Shown here: positions 26,360 through 40,071 of the stretch, piece by piece
Layout of the letters: each line of letters begins with the position of its first letter
How positions within the stretch are numbered: the first letter of the stretch is position 1
Made by a program: the position numbers and the translations under genes
Notes under the pieces: model-generated
Databases searched by the model: none
What the model saw: only the letters and a program-made list of their open reading frames with translations
Told to the model about the DNA's origin: nothing
DNA from: Urechis unicinctus
Taxonomy: Eukaryota > Annelida > Polychaeta > Xenopneusta > Urechidae
Direction of reading: 5' to 3'
NCBI GenBank assembly: GCA_034190875.2
Contig: CM067343.1
Location: forward strand, 14,499,953 to 14,563,952
DNA length: 64,000 nucleotides

Positions 26360-29300
26360 TACCACCTAGGTTATCAAGGTAACATCAGCCGTTTCCCATA
26401 CCTACCGAAATAACATGTTTCAATCGCAAATTAAGCGTGTTGCATATCATACGACCGCGAAGCAACATCATATGCGAGTAAGCTTTCTAAAACCTTCGAG
26501 TTATTGATGGATCTTGATAATGACCGTTGACGGTTCCTAGCGTCCTGACAGTCGCAGAGCGAAATACCACTAGCTTGCTAAATACGTTTGCACTATTCTA
26601 ATGTTATCATGTAAGCCCAGCGCGCTGCTACGCATTGCGGTAGAGATGACATTTACGTTCTATTCGTAAGAGAGTTTCGTTTTTACGATTAGAAACTCTT
26701 TAGGTGACGTTTTGGAATAACCTCAAAAGCATTTAGATAATCCGTGACAGCATGTTTTGTACAAGATCCTGGCGCCGTCTTTTCTAGACCATCAACATTT
26801 TCCAAGCTTAGTTGGAGTCGTTTTCGTAATACCATTAATTAGGTCGTGGATTAAGTTGCCGGAAAGTAGCAAAATATAATAAATTATGTAGGTTTATTCC
26901 GAGAACTTGAAGCCATGAGGGATTAATCATAAAAAGATAGTAGCGTATTACATGTTTACAAAAATATTCGAATGGGTTGGGTGGCTCAGGTGCATCGAGT
27001 GGTTATCTTTGTCAGGGATGTACGTACGAGTGGGATCAGACATAAACATACCTGTCTACTTGCCACGAAAGTAAACTCACACAGGATAAAATTATTGAAT
27101 TGATTTACCGTGAGCAACGACACTACTCTGAAAGGCAAAAATGTATCGCCAAGATATGCATTCTTCCTTTTATTTGATTGTATATAGCAGAAAAAGCATA
27201 TATCGTGCGAAAATACTATACTAGTTGAATTACTAAACATTAGATAATACAAGATTGCCTCCTTTTTCACTGCGAGAGCTAAATTTAAAAGCTGCACAAA
27301 TAATGCGTCCAGCATGACCTTAAGATTTAAATGACCGAAGCAGTTTCAGACATTAATTTTGATTGAAGAAAATGAGATAAGCTACACGAGATGTGTAAGT
27401 TAATCATATATTCAACGCATAAACGCGAGGATATGTTCATTGTTCTCTTGTAAAAAGCAGGTTCAATATATGTCGTAAACAATGCAGAAACGACTGAATA
27501 ACATCGTGCGCCGTCGAGATAAGCCTAATCGCTGATATTATCTCTACTCTCAAACGACTTTCTACAAACCTCAAATCTGGCTCGTTTTTACACTGCAGGC
27601 CGTAACGATGGAATTATAAGGCAGTGCGTCTCATACACTAAGCCTCAATAAAACTGACATTGTGCGTTACTCTAATCATGACTTATGGACATAACTGCAA
27701 TGTGTGACATTTTAGGGCGTTTCGTTGCGTTTCTGTCTATCCGTTTATATCGTGAGCCCGAAGATGTAAACAATGTTACTAGTTAATTTGCAGTCCATAT
27801 GTAGAGCTACCACGACAGAATCAAACATCAGTCGTACTCTACCTGATCCGTCTTACAAAATCTGTAGAAAATAGAAAACAATAATATTAAGTGTATTGAT
27901 GCAACTATGCAATTATATTGTAAAAAATGAGTCGCACATATTCATTGTTGTGTACGCTTTTACCGGATATATGAGTCAGCAGCCATGAATGTCTCTTAAA
28001 GATACCAGTGGCATGCAGCAAATTCTGACAAATATATGCGTTGACAAGCTAATTCCACGGGCAATAATGATTTAATTTATGTCATTAGTTAGTTCGGGCA
28101 CTGCTAAATTGCGATACAAAAGATAAGTAATGCAATCATTTGCTAAGCTGCGTCCGTATCACAACATTGACTATACTCGCATTTTGCTGATATATATTTG
28201 TTTGGATTTGTTGATGCGCGCGGTTATCCTTTAATTCACGAGCAGCTGATTGTTTTAGATTACAAATTGAAAAAGTAACTATATGAAATGTAAATTCAGC
28301 AAAACATAATAGATGAAAGAACTATCAAAATAGAATGTTGTGTGAGCAGGCTGTAATGACTGTAGTTGACATAGAAAACCACAGTTTGCCAATATTTAGG
28401 AAAGACAATTGTTGGCCGCCATTTAACGGCCAATCAGCTTAACATCCTTGGTTAACAAATTAATAGTAACACTATCTTCAAAAACTTGGGAATTTCATGC
28501 TAAGCGCCCAAAGATAATATGCGCTTTTTATATTTGAATGACTAGGGTTTTAACGTTATATATTGTAACCATGCATCTTTGTAAGGTCTTAGTTGGTCAT
28601 TTCCGTGAATCGGACTTTACAAAAGCCTGTTTCATGTAGCCCACTATTGTAGGTGTGCCGCTCAGCCTCTTACTAAGCTTATACGAACTATGAATTAACC
28701 TTGTCAATAAAAGCTCAGACGCAACCGGATTTAATAATAGATAAGCACCCAAACCGGCATTACACTGGCGAGGATGTTGTGCTTGAAGTTGTATATTCGG
28801 ACGAATGAATACGCAAACATACGAGTAAGCCGACAGGTACTCAAAATACTTTATGACTTGAATATTATAAAGTTATTCCGAAAAAAATCAGATATAATGC
28901 CACTTTTCATTTAGGTAAAAGATGAGAGATATGGCTTGGTTGATAGCAAGCTCTGAATTGACCCCTCCGAACATGCGCCCTCTCTCTCAAGCTAATCATG
29001 CCCGTTCGGGTGACATCTCTAAATGCGCGTGGCGCTCGTGATTAAATTGCTACACATCAATGGTATCTCATCACACAACGTATTCAAGATTGTAAGAGAT
29101 TTGTAACGCATATTTAACACTGATATTTTGGATCTGGATAATCGCTGGGATATTTAGCTTTGTACCCCTCATAATTGGTAAAGATATTCATGTCTTTGAT
29201 ACAATATAATCTTTATGTATATTTACAACGTCGGCTCTAGGTTCACGTACTACCGCATAATGAAAACAAGAATATGGTTGCATTAGTATTTCTGACGTTT

Positions 29301-30373
29301 TTGGTTTCATCTGATTAGGTAAGTACCAATGATAAAAGTAGACAGATTTCTGGGGCCAGTGATACCCTTTGATGTTGCTTTATCAGCGCAATAGGGTTTT
29401 TTGCATCACATTAACTCCTATCAACATTATACTGTTTCGCAACCGTTCTACGTGCCGATTATCCAGATTGCAGCAATGAGTCTTACGGTTCATTAGGTTT
29501 GTTGGGGGGCCACAACAGCTCACAACGCATATAGTTATGTAGCATATTTACGAGAGCGTGTATCGTTACTAATTAATGCGCGATGATAATTTTATCAAGC
29601 CATATATCTCATCTATTTTGCCGCTGATTGTAATCAACATCAATATAATCATTAGCTCTGTCGCCTATAGTCATGCAACTCGTACAGTAATTACCACGTA
29701 CGGGTTGTGTTATTGCTTTTGTTATCGTACACAGGTATGTTTCAGTTGCATGAACACAATAAATCGCGTACGCCCAGCAAAAAATATTTCGTTAGGCGGG
29801 CGTATCAAAGCTTAATTCAGGATAGTATCCCGAAAACGCCGGTTGATTTCTTAATTTATTGATCCCTTTACAGTCGATACTCTACATTGATCTTGTGTTA
29901 ATAAGTTAACGACAATTCAACTTAGATCAGACCAAGTCATGTCCATATTCGTTGACAGTGCATCTTATGACCTCTTTCACTTAAGTATCGGTTTTTGCAG
30001 GTATTCGCAAACAACGAATTGAGAGTGTTGTTGTGAGTTAGAACGAGTCTTGAGAAACATTTGGTCCTCGCTACTTCATTTCACCATCTTGTCTCCTAAC
30101 ATAACAAGCAACACTGACAATTCCATTACATCTGATCCCTTTCCTGAGTAGACGTATGTAGATAACAGCATTAATCCTTTCTATACGCCGCGTTTCTGCC
30201 ATTCAAACTTCGAGTTTTCTTTATTTGTACATATTAGAGTCCTCGATTTCAAGTTTTCAAAATCATTCCATCAAATACTGTGGATTATTTAATTGCTTAA
30301 TGTTTATAACGTAATATCCTAGTGTACTGCGTAGAAATATGTTGTAGTCCTAGATTGGAACAAAAGCACCGAT
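26360..30373 (+). repeat. Repeat family A/B/C, copy A (longest)
   Basis: Aligns directly with copy B (41000-44015) from 'acatcagccgtttc' (26382) to 'attggaacaaaagcaccga' (about 30355). About 27350-28635 is missing in B. Its 28110-29078 part aligns with copy C (62996-64000), which is visibly closer to A than B is. The 109-codon frame at 26986-27315 on the minus strand survives only partly in B: the first 40 or so codons align, then a frameshift breaks it. Replacements are common, so I do not call a gene. A is also missing about 27 bases near 28725 that B and C share. Confidence 0.85.
26503..26640 (+). repeat. Module M, copy 2 (inside A)
   Basis: 'gatggatcttgataatgacc', then 'gacagtcgcag.gcgaaataccac', then 'agcttgctaaata' and 'atgttatcatg'. 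Same orientation as copies at 41140-41275 and 58159-58295, and opposite to that in the palindrome spacer. Confidence 0.75.
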
Positions 30374-30539
30374 AAATACCCGTGTGCTACAGTATAGTAG
30401 AGACCATTTGGATTTGTTTATATATTTAGCGTTGGATTTGCCATTACTCCATTTCGAGTTTTAGGAACGAAATAGTAAGTATGAAAAATGTATTATCATC
30501 GTCATATGTTTAGTAACGCGGAGAGACACCCAGGGAAAT
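30374..30539. other. Short gap between repeat blocks
   Basis: AT-rich DNA, nothing recognised. Confidence 0.5.
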
Positions 30540-30900
30540 CATGGTTATGGGCTTCCAATCAATATTTTGGTTAGACCCACACGTCATTTAAACCATATTC
30601 TTATCATTTTCCCCGGGTATTGCAAACATGCATGAATATTCAAACATATCTTATTAAATAAATATAGTAATGGTACCTCTCTTTGTTCAAATAACTTCCC
30701 TGAATCATATCCTTTGGCATTGCTAAAGTATGGCTTATTACATGTATGATTATAATTTGTTTGGGTAAAAAGAGGATGGGACACGGCTTTGGAACATGCA
30801 GGCCTGACAGGATATTTAATGCTCCTCCAGCTGAGATTGGTGGACAACGTTTTGATATCATATAATCCCACTGTTGTTGGCTCGAGTTGTGGATTACCAT
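30540..30900 (+). repeat. Diverged repeat, partner of 52201-52395
   Basis: Ordered matches: 'gggct.cca..caat.tttgg', 'ccacattctt.tcat', 'taatggtacctctttt.ttcaa', 'gcattgct.aa', 'ggctta.ta..atgta.g.tta'. Same orientation in both places. The open frames on the minus strand here are not shared between copies. Confidence 0.65.
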
Positions 30901-31597
30901 GGCATGTGTGTATTGTATAGAATTACCCCGGTACTTTTAAATAATACATGTCTGCGTCTATTTCCAGTATTCGTGGCGTTGTGTGAGGCTTATTAAACCC
31001 GATTTGATCACTACCCCTAGCAGTCACCAACGGCTTACGGTGGTCCCGACAGGACCATGTAGCTATGTGTGCTATTATTTCAATCTAAATATGTTAGCGA
31101 TTATATCCCTTTCGGTGCGCTGATAGAATTCTATAAACGCACAATGATGTTGATAACAAATATTGCTTGCTTCATTACGCTGGGTACATGACTCATTCTA
31201 CAAGTTGTTGCCGTACGAGTATACATATAACATGTTTAATATTCCGTCAAAAAGACCCAGTGTCAGATAAATACATGCTTCACATGGCTCGGAAGTCAAG
31301 CCTCCACATACTCTTTATAGGTTGACAACCTACCGTCACGAAAACATCAATTTATTGATTAAGCGACCCCTTTTATGGGCGTCAAAATCGGCAACAATTA
31401 CCAGAGAAAAGTACCAAGGTGGTGAGTTTGGTCTGAATAGGGCTTTATCATGAATTCTTGCGGTAAAATATCACGATTCATTTCGGCTGTAGAAGCTCCA
31501 ACTAAATAAATATTATCATTTACTTATGATATGTTTAAACCCGCGTTAGATATTCAGTGATCTGAATTGGACAATCTGTAAGGAGCTCGTCATCAGT
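30901..31597. other. AT-rich DNA, nothing recognised
   Basis: No gene, RNA or repeat supported. Confidence 0.5.
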
Positions 31598-32060
31598 ATT
31601 CTGTGTTTTTCGTTGAGGTCGTGAAGCTGTATGACTGTCTTGCGTTTGCTTTAAAAAACGAATTTGCGTTTGCTTTAAAAAAGCATTGCTCATATAGCAT
31701 CATACACTGATGAGCTATGTTGCTATAAAAAATGTGATAGCGTTTTTGGGTCTTATTTATCGTTGTTGACCTCAATAATCGTCCATTCTTATACATACGC
31801 CTTATACCATACATGTTTATTCCTGTTCCAGTGTAATAGATCATTTCAATTAACAGTGCCTTTTTCATCCACTACGCTGAGTTGAGAAAGACATATAACA
31901 GCCCTTGAGTTATAGCTATGAAATCCCCACTTACTGTTCCTGGCTTACGTACGACGCGCACGTTTGCAATGGCGTTGTGCTGCTATTACATTCTTAAACA
32001 TCTATCAATTATTTGGACCCGCTTGTTTTCGATTATGGTATAGTATTGTTTTATGTTGTC
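31598..32060 (+). repeat. Diverged repeat, partner of 38605-39040
   Basis: Shared anchors: 'tctgtgttttt.gttg', 'tttgctttgcttt'-like runs, 'ttgctcat.ta', 'tacacatacgccttata', 'tgttcctgttcca', 'taatagat', 'catct.caatcaatt' and 'ggacccg/ggatccg'. A third copy of the second half lies at 54640-54880. Contains an exact short tandem: 'tgcgtttgctttaaaaaa' at 31641 and again at 31665. Confidence 0.68.
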
Positions 32061-33120
32061 TGAGATCTTTGATCCTGTTCCTAAAAATCGAATACCTAAC
32101 AGAGTTGACCAAACGTGAAAAACGCCCGTCGAGAGATAATACATTGAGGTTGTTGCTAATTTACCGGCCAACATGGGAAAATCAAACGCACAACACCACA
32201 GCTGTCATAGTATGAAATCATTTATTAGTACTAATACATATTGCAATATCTGGCATGTAGATAACTAGTAATCGATACCGAACACGATAAACGCTATTAT
32301 ACGATAGTGAATGTGGCAAACACGCAAATAACGACGCAAGTTTACCATGTAAATAATGTTATGGTTACTGGCATATCATATCAGCATGCCAGTTATCTAC
32401 GTAAATTTCTTGTGGTGGGCAGTTATATCTTGCAATTAACTATTGCACACATGGTACTTGTATACAGGAATGTTTAAGATCAAAAAACGAATAGCTTTTC
32501 AATTCACCAGTCATAATAGTGTCAGCCAGATCAACGAACTCTTAAAAAACCAACACGAACAGTTTTTCAAGAACATAGGTTTAAATCAATATTCTAATCC
32601 GACAGCAATGAAAAACTTTAGGTATTGTAGATTTGTATTTAATTAATTGGAAGTGCACTTACAAACCCTACGATATTTTTGCCCAGATCATCAATACTGA
32701 TACCATCTTAGGCTGCCGTCCTAGTATGCACTTTAGTATGCACTATAACGAATGTTTATCGCATTTTTAGCTGTCAGTCTTCATGCAATCCGATTGTTCA
32801 TTTATCTGATGAAAGCTAAGATATCCCAAACTATGCATTTTGGGCATTGTGATCAATGGATTTACATATAAAGTGCAATCAGTAGGCTTACTAATAGGCT
32901 AATGTTCCGTCCTAATAATCATTTCACCCGGACATATGACATGTTCATGTGCTTGAAAGCCGGATGAGACGTACATCGCTGGTTATTGGATTAACGGATT
33001 CCTTAGACTTTCATGGTATGATAGAAAGTACATGCATGGGAATCCTGTCTTGTCATATTAATAACGTCTTGTAAGCTGATACAAATACATATATGGGAAC
33101 TCATTATACTTCTACCAAAG
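32061..33120. other. AT-rich DNA, nothing recognised
   Basis: Only a small 13-base tandem ('tagtatgcact' twice, near 32725) stands out. Confidence 0.5.
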
Positions 33121-33468
33121 CCATTCGTTAACAAGACGGTTTAGTAACGCTTGCAGGCACAGCGAAATGAGTACCCATACAAAATAATGCCACCGAGATA
33201 TATAGTCCAGACCACTACACGTTAGATTGGATGAGAGGATCCGGAAGGTTGATAACCGCAAAGTTATCAATAGTGTATGGTATTCCATTCGTTAACCATA
33301 CGGTTGAGAAACGCTTGCAGACAACGCGAAATGAGTACCAATACAAAATAATGCCACAGAGAGATATCGTACAGAGCCACTACACGTTAGATAGGATGAG
33401 AGGGTGCATAGATAAATATAATCTGGTAGGTTGATAACCGCAAAGTTATTAATAGTATATGGTATTCC
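33121..33468 (+). repeat. Tandem duplication, two units of about 165-183 bp
   Basis: Unit 1 (33121-33285) and unit 2 (33286-33468) both begin 'ccattcgttaac'. Both contain 'acgcttgcag', 'gcgaaatgagtacc', 'atacaaaataatgccac', 'cactacacgttaga', 'gatgagagg', 'ggttgataaccgcaaagtta' and 'tggtattcca'. Unit 2 carries about 18 extra bases ('tgcatagataaatataatc'). This is a fairly recent local duplication. The two 67-codon and 63-codon frames across it simply reflect the repeat. Confidence 0.9.
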
Positions 33469-34077
33469 AGCGCTGCATACCTTCAAATGGGTCGTAATAG
33501 CCTATTATATTCATCGGTACATAGACAAATTATGGTTCAGAAACAATCATTGGGAAAAACGAGATCATTATCCATCCATTCACATAATTTGTTACATCTT
33601 TGAGGGATTGGTCTACGAATAAATGTAATTATGTTCATATGCCACTGATTATAATTAAACTCGAATTCATAGTGTAGTCCAACACCGGTTTTTATGTTTA
33701 TTCAATATAATGAAATGCAGTATGAAGTAGCAATTATAAACTGAACGAGTCGAGCCCTGATGAACTGTATTGAGATTTTAATCATCATAAGGTTTACTGT
33801 CGTATGTCAATGTAAGGGATACCACTCCCAGACAAGTCCCAAATTAACATGTCTCAGTTCAACAATATTACGGGGCTATCAGTCAAAGCGAGAGCATCTC
33901 TTATCAATCGCGCACGCTCCAGACTACCGTATTCTCCAGGGATATGGACATTGACTTATGTGAAAGCACTTGAAATAGAAAGGCAATTATTCTTTCAAAC
34001 ATATAATGGAAAACATCGTACGAGAACAATGATTCTATGATTCACTGTATAACAGATGAAATATTAAGCGATATTGA
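33469..34077. other. AT-rich DNA, nothing recognised
   Basis: No gene or repeat supported. Confidence 0.5.
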
Positions 34078-34680
34078 TATGTGGGTCCCATTTATGATGA
34101 ATAAGAATCAATCAAACAGTAACACGACGTTGTACATGTGAGCACCCGCCACTGCGATGCGTTCAAACTAGGCCCTATCCAAGCAGCCAGCAACAACTGT
34201 ACTAGCACTCCAAATGCTCGGTCTATTAATACAACTTCCAGCTTATAAACCCTTAAAAAGTTGCACCGATTGCGACTTCATATTTTCATACCAGTACACC
34301 TAATATATCGATACATTACCCGTTAGGAACTCGCCCCCATTTTACGTTAGTCAATATGTCTATCTTTTCCCTTCAACGGCTACTCCTCGACAGGTGTTAT
34401 TTGATCTACATGTGCAACTTTTTTTTAGGGATTCTTAGGGTTGAAAACAACCGCCATCAATAAACAAAATCTCTCTAAGAGCAAACGTGGATTTTATTGC
34501 ACTCCTTGCAACCAGCTGCCTAGTGGCTAATTGTTTTATACATGCAACCTACCTTAATAAATATGTTGCTGTCGGCCTAAAGACACCAACTGCCTGCATG
34601 ACCATAACGTTCTCCTCCAAGCGGCCAGCATTTACCCAGCTGCTATTGGTCCACGAATGCTGTTGCTGTTGCCCGCAATA
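34078..34680 (+). repeat. Segment a of the colinear duplication
   Basis: Partner of 49762-50843 in the same orientation: 'atgaataag.atca.tcaaac', 'ttgtacatgtgagc', 'gcagccagcaacaa', 'ggtgttattt', 'tctacatgtgcaacttttt', 'aataaacaaaatctctctaaga' and 'cgttctcct..aa..cggccag'. The partner is about 480 bases longer, mostly from extra DNA between 49920 and 50540. Confidence 0.82.
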
Positions 34681-35024
34681 TAATATACTCTAAATTAACT
34701 ATAGCTCTGTCAGTATTTGTATCGTTTCCTCGACTGAGCTTTTGACACTGAGTGGTCAATATTACAAGTGATCAACACCTTGACCGATGTGCATGCCTAC
34801 AGCAATAAAGGAAATATTACTTATCTCAATGATGCTTAGCTGCTAGGAGATCTACACTACATTACATGTTGAAAGACCAAGTAGAATTTGTTTTAATATT
34901 TCTGCCCCGTTCCATATGAAATGCATTTGGCCGGTTCATTTGGACCAATCTATTATATAATGTATTACTAAACTATGTCGATTCGATTCAAAACAAGTTA
35001 ACCAGTAAGTCCGATTATCACGCT

Positions 35025-35600
35025 AACTTGTGGTCGAATAACGTACAACATGAAACCGACTTGGCATCTCCAGAGTTCGTACCATACTTAAGGCGATGGC
35101 AAATACGAGGAGTGACCCAAGCACCACATTTATTCCTCGCCATTGACGTTGCTAAATCAGCTTTTGAAATATAATAACTTCATCTAACTGAGACGAAGAT
35201 ATTATTGAATAGGACACTAGTGCTGCAACTTGAATAAAGATAAGTTGCCACAAACAGCGCCAGGATTTGCGCGGCTGTGTCTGCAACGCCTAAATATTCG
35301 GACAGTTAAATAATCATATCATCAATTTGACCCCTCAAATGTTGGCGCTACTTAGTAATGCAATTTTACAACTAATACCCGGTAGTTTTAAAGCAATGGA
35401 CCTCCTAAATGAAGCTTCGAAAGTAGACGCAGTTTTATTGCATGCTTGATATGTCGTTTAACGTCTTATGAATGATTGTGGCACTAATGTGTGGCTCAAT
35501 ACGCATGTCCGCTTCGAGGACTTTTTTCAGAGGACTAAGTTCTTATTTGAAATCGTTTTAGAATTTTTTTTTCATGGCAAGATAATACGGCACAGTAATG
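35025..35600 (+). repeat. Segment b of the colinear duplication
   Basis: Partner of 53326-53910: 'ggtcgaataacgtacaaca', 'gaaaccgacttggc', 'ttattcctcgcca', 'aacagcgccaggatt', 'attcggac', 'aataatcata', 'gcaattttacaac', 'tggctcaatacgcatgtc' and 'tttcatggca'. Good identity throughout with few indels. Confidence 0.85.
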
Positions 35601-37189
35601 TGATATTTTGAAGTCAGTGCAATGAGGATGATTTGTCTTTATGGCTACATAATAGAGCAACTATCAAATGTAATCAATAGAATGGAATGAGTCACATCCA
35701 ACTTTCTGGCAATTGTCTGTGCAAATTTCGTGTGTATTATGGTACACATCACCTGTTAGTAATCTTAAAGATCATGCGAGCCGTTACGCTTAAGTTCATT
35801 GATGTAACTGCATTAACAAATTGACATTTACACTATGTCTGATAGCTTTCTCGATAAAGTCGCTATGACATTAAAAATATATGGGTATAATGTTCATATG
35901 CAGAAGACATCACGTGACGACTGTGTTATTTTTGGGGGGAGCATGACCAACAACTAGTAGCCTTGCCTGCAGTCCCGTAGCACCAGATGTATTATTATCA
36001 AGTGATGTAAATGTTTACTAAGCCTCATTTCACGACGCGATTGCGCCCTCTGGGGAAAATGAAAACATACTTGCTAATAGGTCATGTACGAAAGAGAGTG
36101 CTAATGTGTAGGGCAAAGTTCTCTGTCTGCATTATGTACTAAGCTTTGACACTGCAGGATTTGCTTGAGATGACCGACAGCGAATCGCCAATTAGGGCGG
36201 CTCATCCTAGGGTTTCGGTTCTGATGTCCTGGTAAGCAGTCTTTGCCAATTATTTCACTTGTAATGATAATTAAATGTCTTTGGTTAAGCGGCTCGGGTG
36301 AAACTGTGATTGAGTAAGTGAGGTGACATTTATTGGTTAAATTCTATTTACGTACAAAACTCAATCCGTCACTAAGGGACGGAATGGCGTGTTATAAAAC
36401 AGAAGCAATACAAAACAATTGTGACACCTATACCAATAAATGAGGTAATACTAACATTCTACACCCCGGCAAGGTAAGTCCTGACGTCATGGAGTTATTA
36501 TATACAACTATCGTTGTACGTTGTAAAATACGTCTCATATAAACATATACATTGCTGGTTACAACTTAACAATATCTGGGACAGTGTTCAAAAGTTTTGA
36601 TCCCCTGTCTGCTAAACTAGTTTTGAGGCAATTTATTCCCACTTAAGGCGTGCAGTATGAATTCAATGACCGTGTATTATAACCAAGTAAGTCGAAGTGT
36701 TGGCCAAATCTCAACGCACTCCTACATTTGGGAAACTGTTTAATCAAACGGAACATAAAAGCGCAATACAGCAATGTCAATAAAGTATCGAATACATACT
36801 ACGCATATCTTAACAGCTCAGAGTTTTTATTTGCTCAGTATTTACGTGTCGCGTGATCAGAACAAGTATTCTCAGTTAGTGATCGTGATTCCTTGTCAGC
36901 GCATACAGACAATGACATAACCAGTAACACAAATGCAGACCGGGGGCTCTTTGTTTTACATCACCATAATGATACTTGGCGCAGCACCGCAAAACTGAAA
37001 AATGCATCTTACCTTGCTCAACATAACGTTCGACGCGGTATACGTAACGATTACGCTAATAAGCTTAATACAATTTTCACCAACACCGCTCCTACCATTT
37101 GGATAAATGGATGCGATTATTGCCTGCTTAAAGGTCACCGAGGCAGTGAAGCAAGTGCTTTGCATGTCAAATGATTTGTTACGCATTCA
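35601..37189. other. AT-rich DNA, nothing recognised
   Basis: No supported gene. The 93-codon frame at 36893-37174 begins with TTG and overlaps another open frame on the opposite strand. Confidence 0.45.
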
Positions 37190-37330
37190 GTAATAAATTT
37201 GCACTCGCTACATTTATACATATTAGAAATAAGCGAATAGGTCCCAGTACATTAACTAAGCAAAAAACATCAAACAAATATATGTTACCATATTATGCAT
37301 CTAATCTAGTGACTCTGTGCCTTAGTCGTG
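37190..37330 (+). repeat. Segment c of the colinear duplication
   Basis: Partner of 54510-54630: 'catattag', 'ggtcccagtac/ggtctcagtac', 'catcaaacaaa', 'tgttaccatattatgcatct' and 'ctctgtgccttag/t'. About 1.4 kb separates it from segment d here, but the two are adjacent in the partner. Confidence 0.75.
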
Positions 37331-38604
37331 TTTGGGGGCGTGCTTTTTACAGAACCTAAGCGCTCTCGTTGCCACGTTGCTATTGATTCCAATCGTCACA
37401 TCCGCTGTGGTGAAACGGGTGGTACATGATTTTGGAGCGCATAACCATAGTCTGACGGCAAACCATAAGATTTTTAGCAACGCTCTCATATATCTCCACA
37501 TAACTCTTCTGCTAACATATTTAGATTATTGCGCACTTGGCAAACCGTCCATTAATTTAGACATTTGGGGGATTCGAAGCTCCTCTTTAAATCATCGCTT
37601 AAATAGTTGATCCTAGTTTGTCGTTTCCATGCAGCTATTAGGTAACACAGCAAATGGACCACTGATGTTTTGATGATTTGTTTGCGTAGGATATGCTGTA
37701 CTGTAAACAACTGTTGAATCATCAGTTACTAAGCAATAACTTGTCATTTTGCATGGTGAGACCCCGTTCATATTTATCATGCTCAAACTTGTGGGCTGCA
37801 GGCTTCAGTAATTATCGCATTGGTTCAGACTAGCAAATAAGTGTTGGCAAATGCAAATTTATATCCCAATTAACTCTACAACAAAACAGCTGCAATTAAT
37901 AGTCCAACGAGTAAAGCCACATATAAGTCAGTAGTTTAAAGAACTGGGCTTCAATTATTTCCGACGATTGCGTTGAAAAACCATGTTTGAGGGCATACTA
38001 TGCATAGTTGATCTGTTTAAGTACAAACGGTTCTTTAGAGAGTATATCCCTCATTGGTGCTGTTGAAAGGCGACATTTTTTGTTTGATATACTGGTTGAC
38101 TCTTTTCCTGCTTTGCCTACCATTAGCCAAATTTTCCATAGGATGCATTACCGAGTTGAGACGTGGAATAGCCTGTAGCCATATTGGTCCCAAGATGTTA
38201 ATGTTGTCGGTATCACTTAGCATACATAGCTAAGGAGGCAACAAAGGCTGCGTAAATGCGATAGAAACTGTCACACAAATAGATACATCCGATCTGGATA
38301 ACGTCATGGTGTACATAACGCCAAGCAGTACAATTTTATGCAGACGAACTTGAGTTTTGATAGCGCCCGACTTTGCAAAGAAAAAACATAAGTACCAGAC
38401 AGAGAAAGATGAAAGAAAGAAGGATGTGAACAGGAAATAATGTAGTGTTATAAAAAGCGCTCTTGTGGTTTTTTTTCGACGAACAATAGCGCGCTGTTCA
38501 CATTATGCATATGGTGCCATTCGATCCAAGCTACTCATGTTTCTATAAGTTCTACTACATAACGAAACATAGAGCTGAATGAGACACTGGGTAGAGATAA
38601 TATC
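37331..38604. other. AT-rich DNA, nothing recognised
   Basis: Open frame 37332-37610 would encode a hydrophobic N-terminus but begins with TTG, and no homologous frame exists elsewhere in the window. This stretch is absent between c and d in the partner (54630), so it is an insertion here or a deletion there. Confidence 0.45.
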
Positions 38605-39965
38605 AACCAATATCTGTGTTTTTGTTGCGGGTGTGTGAAGTTCTTAGACGGTTTTGCTTTTGCTTTGAATTTGTGTAAGTAGTGTTGCTCATTTAATACC
38701 AAGCATGGGTGCGCTTTTAGCAATGTTTTATGGATCTTATTTATAATTTCTGAGGTTATAACTCATAAGATGTTTTTGGCATTTTTACCAATGACTTCCA
38801 TTTTCCGGCATTAAAGCAAGTGTTACACATACGCCTTATATCATAACTAGGTGTTCCTGTTCCAATATAATAGATGAATTAAACTTAGAACTATGCTGGG
38901 CCGTGTTAAACATGATACTGCATTTGAGATATTGCTGTGAAATTCCACGTAATATTTCAATGCCGTTGAAGTGCCATTACATCTTTAAGCATCAATCAAT
39001 TGTATGGATCCGCCTCTGTTGATCGGATGATCTCTTTTATTCCTTTCCAGTTGCTCATCTCCCCAGACTGTAAAGCATTGATGAATTAAGTTTGCTTGTA
39101 GAAGGATTCTGTCTCTATATCAATGCTACTGTTTGACGACAATTTCAAAACGCAATGATAAATTGAACAACTAGATTAGACCCTGCACATGCTAACCCTA
39201 AACTTAGATATCAGCTAGCGACCTGTGGCAATCATGCATGCTTCCTAACATAGTTATTAGGGCATATCACTGTGAATTCAACAACAGTTTTTTGTAAATA
39301 TAGATGTGACAATCAATCACGTTCCGAATTTTCATTTCTTTTGAATAATGGTAGTTTTGTGACTCACATGTTATTCTAATGGTGTACTTGCTGTGATAAA
39401 AAATATTGTATGTTGAACAGAAAACAAAGCGCGAATGGTTTCATGGAATGCATCTATTGGGTTATGTTATATTCTTTCAAGCAGATCGTATGGATTTTGC
39501 TAACCTAATATTCTCGGTCACCAGCTTGACCCAGTAAGTGATTTAATGAACCATGATTATTCAACTTATGTGACCAATTTTGCTCATATAGAGAGCTTAT
39601 GTAAGGGTTTGGTTAAGCCATATGCTGTTACAGCCTGCATCAAGAAGGACGCGTTATGTGTCCGATTCATAACGTTAACGTTTTTATGCACGATGTTTGT
39701 CATTGTGAGGTGAACATGTTTCAAAAGCACATATCACATTAAACCTGCGCATATGAGGTGTTAGTATTGCACCAGAGTTGCCCTGACAGCAAGGTGCTGG
39801 GTTAGCTGAGTACCCATAATGGCCCCTTGTTGGATTCCTTGTTGGATGTACTACATCGAAATTAGCATTACTGGAAACACATAGGCTACTCTGACCTAAA
39901 GAGCGACACTACAACTGCAAGCTGGTCCACCTTCCTCGTTGTTGGGATTACACTCGCGACCTATG
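38605..39965 (+). repeat. Segment d of the colinear duplication
   Basis: 38755-39965 pairs with 54630-55258: 'agatgtttttggcattt', 'cacatacgccttatatcataa', 'aggtgttcctgttccaata', 'taatgaaccatgattattca', 'aaattagcattactggaaac' and 'ctgcaagctggtcca'. The partner has lost about 500 bases between the homologues of 39020 and 39500. The left part (38605-39040) also pairs with 31598-32060. A (TA)n array begins right after it. Confidence 0.82.
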
Positions 39966-39967
39966 CA

Positions 39968-39979
39968 GATATATATATA

Positions 39980-40071
<92 letters not shown>

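Noticed and set aside
26972..27040. tRNA-SINE-like stretch ('ggtggctcaggtgc' and 'gagtgggatcag'), also at 41460-41525
   Set aside because: A-box-like and B-box-like words are loose, no cloverleaf or downstream tail is visible, and the two copies are explained by the A/B duplication.
26986..27315. 109-codon minus-strand frame partly matched in copy B (41521-41814)
   Set aside because: Aligned for about 40 codons, then frameshifted in B, with many replacements in the aligned part. The similarity is explained by DNA duplication, not by protein selection.
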